From Coenobita brevimanus (lineage: Eukaryota; Arthropoda; Malacostraca; Decapoda; Coenobitidae): a stretch of DNA of 64,000 nt. The notes beneath the pieces were generated by a model. That model ran no database searches and was not told the DNA's origin. It saw nothing but the letters and a program-made list of their open reading frames with translations. The stretch lies in NCBI GenBank assembly GCA_032717465.1, contig CM064691.1:1157815-1221814 (forward strand), in the 5' to 3' direction. This document shows, in pieces, positions 12,242-26,100 of the stretch; position 1 is the first letter of the stretch; each line of letters starts with the position of its first letter. The translations under genes and the position numbers were made by a program.

Positions 12242-15200
12242 TATACAGTAATAAGTATGGTAAGCAAGGAGTGCTTGAGTTTCAGATTAAAAGTACACCA
12301 AGCCATTACTTCACCTTTCCACACCAGCCCATAATCCCTCATTTTGACCCGGTTATCAGGGACTACAAATCTGATAGTGAATAATCTGTCAATACAGGTG
12401 AGATGGAATTAGTGTGAAGGGTATGGGTAGGTGTAGAAAGGTGAGAGTCATGGCAGAGTGTAATTTAAATTTGAGATGGAGTATGGATGGGTAGAATAAT
12501 GTAAACATGGTCCTATAAATCCTCCTCAGACCGCATGAAAGTACTGCGTCACCATCCAGACAAGCGACGGGCAACAGGGGAAGAGATCCGTGAGGACGAT
12601 GACTATTTCACCTGCATCACCCGGGCCTATGAAGTGCTGGGGGATGCATCACGACGCCGGGCATGGGACTCTGTTGATCCAGAGTTTGATGATGATGTCC
12701 CTGCTGTTAATCAGTCCAGTAAAACCAATTTCTTCCAGGTATAAGAGAGTCACTTAATTTGAGTAATCATCATAGCAGATATCCTCTCTTCCTCCTCCTC
12801 CATCATTACTCAGCAGTCCTTCTCCATCTGCTCCTCCTCCAGTCATCATCATCATCATTATTGTCATCCTTATCATCATTATCAGTCAGTCACTTAATCA
12901 GTCAATCAGTCAGTCAATCAGTCAGTGAATCAATCCTCACCACTACCACAATAACCAGGTAAAACAATAATTGGTAGTAAGTGTAAGGTTGCCGGTTCTT
13001 TGGAAGCAGTGATAAGGAACAGGGAAGTCACTGCATGACAGTATTGTGATACCAGCTCTAATGTATGGAAGTGAAGTTTGGACTTTGTTGGAAGGACGCA
13101 AGTCTAGAGTGAGAGCAGTGGAAATGAGTTATTTGAGAGGAGCATGTGGAGTCACATGGAGAGACAGACTGACAAATGAGGAAGTGAAGGAACACTTTGG
13201 TGTGGATGTGGATGTGATAGAAAGCATAAGGAGAAATACATTGAAGTGTTTTGGCCATGTGGAGAGGATGGAGAGCAAGAGACTAACGAGGAGAGAGTAT
13301 GCGAGTGAGGTGGAGGGGGGAGAGGGAGGGGGAGGCCGAGGAGGAGATGGAGGGATGGAATGGAGAGGTATATGAGAGAGGGGTGTGTGAGCTTGGAGCA
13401 AGGCAGTGAAGTGACATTGGACCGGCTGACAAGGAGGTGATTTGTTTGTGGCCACCCCTTATGGTAATAGAAGTGTAATTGTTTCAGGGCCCACAAGTTT
13501 ACACTCACTTTTTTGCCTAATACCTGAATAGTAATCTAAACAGACTGGAGGAACTGGCTCAGGATTGTTTACACCAATTCTGTGACTTGCTCGTGAACAA
13601 TACGACCCTTTTCTCATATACGCTATTTCTCATAACTAACGTTGTGAACCAGCAGTATTGTCAGTGTATTTTGTCTGTGAGTTTAAAATTCTCATAATTA
13701 ACAGTTACCGGTATTAACCATCAGCTTCTGTTCTTATAAATATGGCACTTCTCGTAACATTTCTCATTGTTTACCATTAAATAATTCTGTCAGCATTAAT
13801 TTTTTCTTAATTGTTGCCACAGTCAGGTCAAAAGCTTAGTTCCTTCACTGGTATCTGCTGAGGCACTTTGTAAGTCAGTGTTAAGTACTTAAAGCGTTAT
13901 TATATTTGGGGGTCGTTTTGAGTGGAAGCCAGTCTCCATAAGGGATGCTGTTGCCATAGCAACTGATAAGTAGCTGCTAGTTACCCAGTGACCTACTGCA
14001 CTGGTCAAATGTAATCACTCATCCGTCTGGTCAGAATGGTATTAACAGCTGTCTAGGTGATTTGATGCAATAAGACATTTTATTTTTGCAAAAAACAAAA
14101 GCAGTATGGCAACACACTTTAGTTGTTTTGTTAAATGCAGTGATGAATGTTGTGTATTTTTTCCTGTTTTCGCTAATTAAGTGTAAAGAGGACTGCAGAT
14201 TTCTGCCGCTCCTTTTGATTTTCTTCAATTTTTCACATAGAGTAACCATGATCAGTGCGATTTTACCCGCATTGTTGAAGGTAATGTATTTTTTCACTAG
14301 ACCATGATCTAGAAATACGAAGATAACAAAACTAGCAATCAAGGACGTTTTACTGTATTTAATTTACTCATTCAGCTCTTGATAAGTGTGTCAAAAACCA
14401 AGTATAAAATACAATACAGTATTGACATAGTACTGTACAGTAATACAGTACTGTACAGTACAATCCAAGTTAACCATGAAGCATGGGAAATTTGTTTTCC
14501 CGGTTACTTATTTTTTCCAGACATCTGATATATACTCTTACATCTAGGCTATATCTTTGCAGTATATACAGTGCAACTTGTATCCAGGGCCACACAAACA
14601 ATTACATTTGAAACAACCTTCTCCTAAACACACCTTATGGACATAACACACATGATTGCAGTATCTTGCAGTAGTGCAAAATGCACACAGTAAGTTTGTT
14701 TTGCTAAATATTATTTGTTGTGTTATTCATAAAACATAGAAAAATAAAGAAATAAATCTGGAACATTTACTGGCAAACGGAAGATTTGGAAAGAAGTGTT
14801 GGACAGTAGAATTATCACAACTCCCTTGCTCACAGTTGTGTATATGGACATGGCTTGCCAATTTATTCCTCACCTGACTGCCATCACTCCACCCCTCACT
14901 CACCACTCAGCTGGTTTGTTGATACATTCAGTAAATACGTACAAAATGCATGGAAAAATGAACTAAAGAAATCAATCTTGAGTATTTATTGGTGAACTGA
15001 TGATTAGGAAAGTAGTGTTGTACCGCAGAATTATCACGACTTCCTTGCTCACTATCGTGGATATGGCCGCATCCCACCAACTTATTCTTCATCTGACTGC
15101 CGTCACTCCACTCCCCACTCGCCACTCAGCTAGTTTGCAGATAATACAGTAAATACGTATGAATTTCTAGTGCAGTAATGTTATCCAACAAAGCAAATCT

Positions 15201-18200
15201 TCATTTCTATCAGCTAGATTTTATCTTCTCTGCTAGTGCAAGTGTGTTCTGATGATGAATTTATACATCATCTTAGAATGCAAATGAATTTATACATCAT
15301 CATTGAATGCAGGTGAATTTATCATCTTAGCATGCATTCCCACCTTAGAAGTGAGGTGAAGCAGAAATCAGAAAGCACAAAAGAAGGAGTATCAGGCAGC
15401 ATGCCCAGTGAAATGGATGACACAGTCAGTCACACATATCCAAGCCTCTTACATTCTGGCTCTACCCCAGAAGCAAAACCTTCCACACATATGATATTTC
15501 TTCTTAAAGGTGCATTTCACATACACCAATCACATCATCAGTCCAATAACTGCCAAATTAAAAGATGTAGTGCAACCATTGTCATGTACATGCAGTATCT
15601 TACATACTTTATCCATCCCTTGCAGTCCATGTCAGTTGCCTAGCTAACTCAACTTCATATCTTACATTCTAACTTTCCTTTACTATATTTATCCGTCTTC
15701 ATGGTCTACCACTCCTCCTCCCACATCCAGAAGAAATAGTAAAAAAAAAAATGTACAAAAGGACTAGGTGTGTAAGCTTCAATAGTTATTTGGCTAATAG
15801 CCATGTTGTGAAATGGTGTGGGATGTGATTTTGTGTGGTGTGCCATGTGAGAGGGGTGATATGATATGTGAAGTGGCTTTGCTGAAGCTGCTAAAGTCTT
15901 TTGGAATGGAGCAGCATGTATCCAAAATTTTTTGTTAAAGGCAGATGGACAGTTATTCCTGGAGATGCCTCCACATCTGCAAATTGTGCAGAGTGCTTTG
16001 TGGGATGGAGCTGAGAATTTTGAAGGCTTGAATAAATACTTAGTGGATTTGTAGCCACTTTCATTAGGCACTATGTTCTAAGTTGTACTTTTATGCTTTC
16101 CATTTTGTATATGTAGATCAATCCCAGCCTAAATTTGGGATGAGAAATAAGGTTAGCTCAATGATGATATTGACAGCATTAGCTACATGAATGCAGTACT
16201 CGACAATGCTTATTGCTAGATGTGCCCATCATTTATCATAACTTCATACTTGTGAACCTGTAAATTTCTGATCAGTGTTATTTTACTGTCCATGCAGGTG
16301 TTTGGTCCTGTTTTTGAACGCAACGCCCGATGGTCCACCAGGAAACACGTGCCAGGCCTTGGCAAGCCAGATGACTCCAAACAGAAGGTCTGTTTCTAAG
16401 AGGATTGTATTAGTTGGGTTTGGGGGAGAGGTGTGCAGGTTGAAAGAACATTGGAAGAAAAAAGAATAAATGTCATGGGTGGATGCAGGAAATGGTTCAG
16501 ATGAAGGTCATCATCATCATGATGATCCCATGCCACCTCCTGGGAACCTCTGGAAGGATGGTCATGACAGAAGTGCCTGCAGGTTACTTAGTCCAAACAC
16601 ACCTTTCTCACTCTCAGACACTCCACTTTCTCTTCCTGTGACTTTTTTACTCCCATGCTCACTTCCCTGTTCCTTATCACTGCCTTCAAAGAACCAGCAA
16701 CCTTTCTTCCGTGTTGTATATTTTCAGGCACTTCATCCTCCAAACTTCCATCCTTACTCATCATACTGCCCAAGTACTTAAATGCACTAACATTTTCCAT
16801 TTCCTCATCATCCAACCTCATTGTTCATTTTGTGACTTCATTTCTCTCAAAGATCAGAACTTTACTTTACCCTTCATTCACTTTTAAATTCCACTTCTTA
16901 CACACTCTTCCAGACTCATTCACCAAGCCGTGCAGTTCCCCTTCGTATTCACTTAACAACACAGTATCATCTGCAAATAACAATACAGGAAGTTTCCAAA
17001 TGCTGCCCTCTCTCATTAGGGTTGCTCCAACATCCACCACCCTACCTTGTATCTCTTTTATATCCCCTCCTATATTTGGAGACATGACATATCCCTGTTT
17101 TAATCCAACAATCAAACAGAAAAATTCACTTAGTTCACCATCCACACACATTGCAGTCATAGCACCCTCATACATACTCTTCACGGCATTCATCAGCTTC
17201 CCATTTACCCCATATACAGTATTCTTAATATTTCCCACAATCCTTGTCCGTCAGCTCTGTCATGTGCTTTCTCCAAATCCTTGAAGGCTGCATACAACTT
17301 CTTTCCCTTCTCTAGAAACTTTTCCACCAAAGGCCTGAGGATGAATATCTGATCTACACAACTTCATCCCTTCATAAAACTTCCCTGTTCTTCTGCAACT
17401 AATTCCTATGTTATTTCCCTAACTCTGTCAATAAATATACTACCACATACTTTTCCTATTTCACCAAGAAGATAAATGCCCTTATGATTACCACACACTT
17501 CATTTTTGCCTTTTCCATTGTACAGGAGAATAATGATACCTGACTTACAGTCCTCTGGGTCTCTACCTTCCTCCCAGGCCAATCTGCATATCTTCCATAT
17601 CTTTTCTACTACCATCTCTCCCCCATGCTTCATTTCATCACATGTTCCATTAATTCCTGGGGCTTTGCTCATTTTAACACTCTTCATTGGTTACACTACT
17701 TACATCTTACTGGTCTCTTCCTCCCTTCTCATCACCCTCCTCCCAGCCATGCCCCAGCCATAGCCTGTATACTTGTATTACTTTCTTTCTCTATGCTTAA
17801 CAATTCCTTAAAGTGTTCTCTCCATTTGGTCACTTTTTCTTCCTTCTCCACTGTCAGTCTGCCATTTTTATCTTTCACTCCCCTACTGACTTCTTTATCA
17901 CCCTGTCTGACTCAATTTACCTCCTTCCAGAACATTTTCTTACATTCCCTCCTCCTTCCAGAACATTTTCTTACATTCCCTCCTCCTTCCAGAACATTTT
18001 CTTACATTCCCTCCTCCTTCCAGATCATTTTCTTACATTCCCTCCACTTTACACTCAGAATCCTTCCAAATTCCTCATCCACTCACTTTTTACTTTCGCT
18101 CACTAATCTTTTCACCTCTGTCTTTTTCTGCATACAATTTTCTCTTCCGTCTCTCAACTTCCTCCATGCCTCTGCTTCCCATCCACTCACTAAATGCTTT

Positions 18201-21200
18201 CCCTCTTTTGCATCACAGCTTGTCTCACCTCTTCATTCCACCATGCTGTTCCTTGCACCCCCTTTTGTCTTCTCTTCACCCTACACACCACCTCACGTGC
18301 TGCACAGATTTCTTCTGTGAATATCTTGCTTACACCTTCCACATCCCCCATCTGCTCCAAATCATTTTTTACCCAATCATCCCTCCACTTCTCTTGTATA
18401 TTCTGCCTTTTTTCCATCCACTTGCAACCTTTTTATCCTCTTTGTATGGACTACGTCCTCCTGTCCTTCCCTTCTTCTTTTTCTCCATTTCATTTGAACC
18501 TTGAATTTCACCACCATGAAGTGGTGGTCAGAAAGTCCACTTCCCCAACCTCAGTATACTCTTGTATCCATTACATACCTTCATATTCTGTCATCCACAC
18601 ACACATTCAGTGATTGCCTTCCGTTCATTCAGTTCGCCACCCACCCCTCTCATTACCATGTATACCTGTGGATCATTTTGTGCCCAAGGAGCGTATTGAC
18701 AGTCACCAACCCCCACCCTGCACAAATGTCCACTAGAACACTGCTGCCATTCTCATCCATTTCTGCAGCTATGCCCCACTCACCAACTACTTCATCCACC
18801 TTCACATTCCCTACTTTTCCATTCATATCTCCAAGCAAAAACACTTTTTCTTTCCTTTCAAAATTTTCCATGCATGCATCCACATTTGCCCCGAACTCTT
18901 CTTTCTCCCTTTGTAAGGTCTTCCATTGGTGCTTATAGACACACAGTTGCCCACATTTGTATTCCCACTTTCAGTCTTTTCCACACAATCCTTGAACCAA
19001 GCAATCCTTACTCCTCTATATTCTTCCTCTGTTTCTTGCACATAACAATACACTGAATTTAGTTGTTTATTGAAGCCCTTTTCTTTTCAGCCTTACACCA
19101 CTAAAAAAATTATTGCTTGTTACCATTCTTGATGTAAACTCCACAAATTATTCCTGACTCTTCCTGACCAATAGTTCTGAAATTTCAACTAGTCCTGTTT
19201 ATAAAATTTCCTATTATCGTAACTAACGAATTGCGTCCTCGAATTTGGAAAGGTACTGGCAATTTGGCATATACTTTATGTTTTCTGTCAGAGTTTTACA
19301 TAATAATCTTCACCTTATTAAGATATAGAGAAGAACATGTGCATTATCATTGACCGAAATCTTCTGTAGGCTATATCGTACTCTGCCTTCACTTCTTCGG
19401 CCCACTGTACATCATCAGCATTACCCATATTCTTCAGGAAAAATTGCAGTGGGCCCCATACTTATGCAGAAGTGCCATCCCTCTAGGGCGTCCACTACTG
19501 GAATAGAGAGAGAGAGAGCAGAACTACTGTAACTTTTCCTGTAAGCACACAATGCTCAGATTTGCCTGTACGGGCTTCTGTAAACATTGATAAGTGGTGG
19601 AGTGGGGTGGGGGACACAGCATGTAGTATTTTCGTCTTTTATTTAATTTAATAGTATGGATAATGATGAAAATGCAGTGTTGGATGGAAATTTAAATGGG
19701 TGAGACAGCTCAAGGTTATGAAGGGGTGCTTAACAGTGTTTTTCACAGAAGGAGCTATACCGATATGCACTAAGAATATTTAGTTGTTAATTAAAAGTGA
19801 GAGTGAGATGTGCAAATGGAAATGAGCGGAGCAGGAAGCACATAACCATGCTCCATTTCACTGAGTCTGGCACCATCAATGATGTCCTCAACACCTGTAG
19901 CATTGATAGAGGTCCTCAGAACTGGATATACCTTTTTGTATTGCCTTTATATATTGGTCCTTAAGGTAAAACATAGAGGTTTACCTAATGCTGAGGATTT
20001 ACATCAACACTACAGGCTTTGAGGACATCACTGATGGTGCCAAGCTTGGTGGAATGGGGTATAGGTACGTTTCGTATAAAATACAAAGGAGTCGAACTGG
20101 TGCTGCCAGTGTTCATATTTACATAAGCACTTTAACATTTTCCACAGGAACTACAGGGACTTTGAATATTTTATTATTTATTGAAATTGTTAGTCAGGCA
20201 CTTGAACTGTAATATTGCAGTTGTAATGGTGGTTCAGTGACTATGCACATGCGAGAAGGTGATGTAACATGATGCATGAAAAGAGAAACGCTGTCACCAC
20301 AGTGGGACATTTGACAGAGTAGGTGAGGAGCATGGGGACATCATAGGGGTGGTGGATGAAGAAGGGACCACACACAGCTGACTCAAATCGGGGTTTGTGC
20401 ACATAAACATCAGGCAGTCATCTTGGCTCAAATTCATGACTGTCGGCTTTGCTTTGCTGTACAGATGCATGGGAGCCTTTAAATGGTGGGATCTCTCCAT
20501 TCGTATAAATGAAGATTTGCAGTTGCTGAGTGCTGAAGGGGTGTAAGTTCTTAATGATGGTATAAGTGAATGTTTGCTTCAGTCGTATAGCACAGTTGAA
20601 CTGTATTGAGTGCATTTATACATTTTATGCATTTCTGTGGTTCTTGAAGAAACTTCATTGCATGAAGCACAAAAGCCAAAGAAAAGTGGCACTTTCTTTG
20701 ATAGAAAATGGTCCTGTGTCACTGACACTGCCAGTGATTCTTAAAAGGCTAATTCTTTCAATGCTAGCATGTCATTATTTAATGGGAAATGGGTCCCAGG
20801 CAAGAATTATTGTGACACCTCCGGTACTCCTTTAAAATTTAATCCATTCACTGCTAGACTGTCATCACTGTGTCACCACTGGTGCTCCTTTAAAGTTAAC
20901 CCATTCCCTGCTAAAATGTCATTATTTGATGGAAAATGGGTCTCTGGCAAGAGCCACTTTGATGAACACTGGTGGTCCTTAAAGTGTTAATCCTTTCATT
21001 GCTGTAATGCTGTCTTGAGTAAAATAATCTGATAGCAGCAGGAATGAAATGGCAGGTACTAGTACATCATAGGATGGAAGAGTTTAACCCCTTCAGTATA
21101 ATATTTTGTTTCAAATTTTGCCTTCATCAAGCAGTTTTATTCAGCTGTGAAATGACTTCTAGTAATGCTGTGGTTATTAAAAGCTATATATACTCCCCAG

Positions 21201-23136
21201 CTCAAAATATAATATAATCCCCACTTCAAAACTACCACAAATTTTATATTTTATAGCAAGGATAAGATATAAAATTTGTGATAGTTTTGAAGTGGTTAGG
21301 CAAGTTGAGAGACATGATGGAGTAGTGTAACACTGTTTTATTTCATCCCAAACAGGTTGATCGGTTTTATAGTTTCTGGTATGACTTTGACTCATGGCGG
21401 GAGTTTTCATACCTTGATGAAGAAGAAAAGGAGAAGGGACAGGAGTGAGTATAAATGCTGGATTTGTTGAAGGTGTTACCTGTATTAAGTTATGCCCATA
21501 TTATTAAACTGAGTGTGCGAAACAAATATGCAGGTCCTTCATTTGTGGAACACGTGTAAGTAAACATGATCTGCATGTATCCCTACAGTACAGAATGTAG
21601 TTTACAGCATTACTGAATAGCCAGATATTATATCATTACATGCTTCAGAAATTACTGTAACAAACTAGGGGCTTGTCCATGTCTGCACACTCTCACTTTT
21701 AATAATATGGCCCTTTATTTTCTGTAGTGAGGATAGCATACCTGCAGGGACAGATCCAACTTTTGTTAAAACAGAGATCCCAGACTTGCCCTTTTTTTAC
21801 CCATTGATGCCAGTCATGCATTAAATAAATAGTAATAACAACTATCATCTATACTTTATATATACAGTATATCTCATTTCATCTCATTAGCCGTTTTAGT
21901 GTCCACTGCAGGACCGGCCAATCCCTACTGAAGTGGGGACGATACAGCCAATTTATCTCTACCAAGTGGCTTAGGCTGTCTGGTAGAGATTGTATGTAGG
22001 GTGAGAAGTGCTTGTAAGTGTAGTGTTTGAGTGGCTTTGGATGTGTGTGTAGTCTGTGAACTAAGTGTAATTGGCCTGTGTAAGCCAACTGGGTGCAAGC
22101 ATACTTTATAGTATGTGACACTGGTTCAACCACAGCACCCCTTGTGTTGTCCACCAATGCAGTACGTGGCCAGAACAACACTCCCAAAGTTTATTACCCC
22201 AGCAGGGCACGAACCCTCGATCTTCAGCATACGAACACACACACTTTACCATTCTACCATAGAGGCTCCTACATATATACTGTATATATATATATATATA
22301 ACCATGAACTACAATCCTTGATCAGTTGCATCTAAGTTATACAGCAAGAAATGTTATTATTTTTTTTTAATACTAATTATGTACAGTATAATTGTTTCGG
22401 AGGAGGGGGGGGGAATCCACATTTAAAAGAAAGTGAGGATAAAAATTCCATGAACCTTCATCTGGATCTGTCACTGACTTTTATGGTATTTTGCAAGTTT
22501 GTAATGAAAGATTCAGTTTACTTGTTTAGTAATACACGTATTGTAAATGCTTAGGAGATAATTTTGTGATTAAAATAAGTTAGAGACAGCAGAATATAAT
22601 TTCATTTAATATTAAATCAGGGTGTTAGATACCAAGGTGGAATTATTTTATCACTTCTGAAGAGTACCAGCAGTGCAATTCATCTTTTTCAGGTCTCTTC
22701 TTGTCCCTTCATTCCTAAGCTTCCTTCCCACCCTGTCTCTTTTTTCATTTACTCTCTCTCTCTCTCTCTTTCATTTGTCCATTCTCTCTTTCCTTAGCTT
22801 TATCATAATTATCATTTTTATACTTAATTCAGTTCATTTTCTTCTTCCTCCTTTATTTTATCTCCTGGTGTTAGTTGGTGGTGCTCATCATCCACTCACG
22901 TGATGTTGTGCTGCCTACTTTTGTGTGTGTGTGTGTGTGTGTGACTATCGGATACGTTTATGTGAAGCTACAGAACGTGGTGAATGTTTTTGGTGAATCA
23001 GATAGAGCCAAGATTCCGGGGGCTTGAATGGTGAACGAATGACAGTGTGACCCATTGGACTGGGAAACTTTGGGCTCTCTGGATGTTGCTACACCTCACC
23101 TTGCCTTGGGGTGTGGATGGTGATGATGATGATGAC

Positions 23137-23188
<52 letters not shown>

Positions 23189-26100
23189 ATTAATGTTATT
23201 AAATTTGTTTCTGCTCATCCCTACACCACTGTTTCTCTGTCATCAGCCGAGAAGAGCGTAGATGGATAGAAAAGCAGAACAAGGTGGAGCGAGCCCGGCG
23301 ACGGAAGGAGGAAATGGCCAGACTCAGACGGCTCGTTGACAATACGTATGCGTGTGACCCAAGAATAGCCCGGTGAGTCACTTCCTTCACTAATATACAG
23401 TGTCCCATGAGTGGTTTAGCTTTTAGGACTGATAGTATCTCATTTGTCAGATGAGTACAGTAATTTTCTTCTTTCTTTTAAGTTAAAGGATTTACTTTGA
23501 AGAATTAGCCCATCCAGGACATTCTCTCTCTCTCTCTAGTTGGGAAGGACCTGTGTTAGGAAGGAGATAATGAAACTTATCCTCCAATTTAGCACATCAT
23601 TCCCAAGTAAGATAGTATGGAAGTAAAAATATATCTTATCCAAGCTAAGTAAAGTCTGGAAATAGTAAGAATATACTGGAAAATACATCAGTGGATTGAA
23701 AGCATTGACTCTCATCTTAAACGTCAGGACCAACTTGCCTAGCCCCAGGTTCCTATGCTTCTCTGTGGGGCGATGTAGGATTGGATGATGGATGGATAGA
23801 TGGACTGAAAGTGTTAATAATTGTTTAGCCTCCTGTTAATCCTCATATGGTTAGGCCAGCTGTGGTATCCTTATGCAGCCAGCGCTAGACTATTTTATTC
23901 AGCTAAGAGTGAGTTACTGAAGCCTGAGAGTGTTAATACTGTCATCATTCATCCTCTCATGGTCAGAACAGCTGTACTATTCTGTTCCATCAAATGGCAG
24001 ACTAGTGTATTGTATTTAGCTGAAGGTGAGTGATACGGATCCAACTGTGTTTATTGTTAGTATGGAAAAGTGTTGCTGGTCCGTGCTGATGTAGATGTTG
24101 TGGAGCTGTTTGTTCAACATCATTGGAAGCTGATGGAGGAGGAGGAATTGCATGAGTTTGAAATTTACAATACAGCGATCCCTTGGGTAATGTGCATAAT
24201 GGCCTTTGGTTCCTTCTTCCTTGCATTAAAAAAAAAATAAAAAATGGTACTAAGCATGGTGCATGATAATGAAACTGCACAGTAAAGAAAGCACAGAACC
24301 TATGGGATATATTCAGATTGGTACCAGGCATCCCAGGTGCAAGCCCAAATTTTCCCTTTTACAACAATTTAGATCCACTAAATTCCGTACATGTATACTC
24401 TTATGGTAAGTATCAGAAATACACATAGGCAAGGCTAGGTTAATAGGAGATGAAAAGTGCACAATAAGGAAGAAACACATGCCGTATCATAGTGACGCCT
24501 GAGATGGGCTTGAGGTAGGTGGTTCTAAGGTGAGGAGGTGGTGGAGAGTAAGTGGTCTCCACCACCTGGTATTAACTCCTTGAGTAGGGCCTCATCTGTG
24601 AATCCCTTTATGCCATCATAAACCACAGATAATGCACCATCAATGTCAGCATAAGCTCAGGTGCTCAATAATGATGTTTTTTAGCTGAAAAATGCACAAT
24701 AATGGCAGGAATTCAGATTTCCATCTTGCAGTGATAACAAAAACTGCCTTAACCAGTTGTGTGATAACCAAGGGATCACTGTTCCAATGAAACTGGACTC
24801 TTTGGCTTGTTCTTTCTCGGATACAGAAGAGTGCAAAAACATTTGCTTGGTTTTTCATCTCCATATATTCTTCCTGTATGCATAGGTTCTTATCTTTATG
24901 ACATGCTCCTTTAATACCATATAACGTACCGTATCAGTAATTTGTGTTGCTGCACAGACTCTGCTTCCTGTAACTTTAACATCTTTCACTGTCCTTCTAT
25001 CAGCCCTCTTGACCAGGAAATGGTCAATCTGGCTACTGTTTCACGCTGACTTATATGTAGTCAGCCTACCCTTTCTTTTCCTACAAAGTATATATCACAC
25101 TATAATGTTCAATGTCTCCTTAGATTCCAGAAATAATTTCTCACTTCTGCATTCCTTGTACCATTCACACATCCCCTGTGCACCCTTTCATGAGAATTAG
25201 AATTTTGATGATGATGAATATTTAGTTAATGCAAATTCTTCAGAATGGATTGAATAGCTTGTAACCCCCTCACTCTTCACAGATTCAAGGAAGAAGAAAA
25301 GGAACGTAAACTAGCCCAGAAGAAAGCCAAGGCAGAGGCCATTCGCTTGAAGGTGGAAGAAGAAGAGCGTGTAAGTTATCCTCCTTTGTTAACTGCTTCT
25401 GTTCATTGATGTACTTTATTGTATTCTTCTGTCTATCTATCTATTGCTGGACTCCTCAATCCTGTAAGGGGTGGCCACAAGATCTCCTTGTTGCCCTGTC
25501 CCCTGCCATTTCACTGCCCTGCTCCCAGCTCACCCCCCCCTCTCTCATATACCTCTCCACTGCATCCCTCCATCTCATCCTTGGCCTCCCCCTCCCCCCC
25601 TCCACTTCACTCACATACACTTTCTTCGTCAGTCTCTCACTCTCCATCCTCTCCATACGGCCAAACCACCTCAGTGTGTTTCTCCTAATGCTTCCTATCA
25701 CATCCACATCCTTACCACAACGCTTCCTCACTTCCTTATTTGTCAGTCTGTCTCTCCATGTGACTCCACATGCTCCTTTCAGGTAACTCATTTCCATTGC
25801 TCTCACTCTTGACTTGTGTCCCTCCAACAAGGTCCAAGCTTCACTTAGAGTTGGTATCACAATACTGTCAGGCAGTAGCTTTTTTACTTCCATGCTCACT
25901 TCCCTATTTCTTATCACTGCTTTCAAGGAACCAGCAACCTTTCTTCCTTGTTGTACCCTTTCAAGCACTTCACCCTCCAAACTTCCATCCTTACTTAAGA
26001 TGATGGATGTTAATGATACCAGGGTAAATTGGAGTCCTTGATGACAGATATCAAAATTTAGATGGCAAAGAGGACTCTGGCAGAATGATGGCAAAACAGA

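Noticed and set aside
12095..12334. 79-codon frame across DNAJC2 exon 3 and the TA repeat
   Set aside because: It is out of frame with the J domain and contains only an Ile/Tyr repeat from the microsatellite.
17925..18025. A CRISPR-like array
   Set aside because: The 31-bp units are contiguous with no spacers, the copy number is four, and they lie inside a LINE in a eukaryotic intron.
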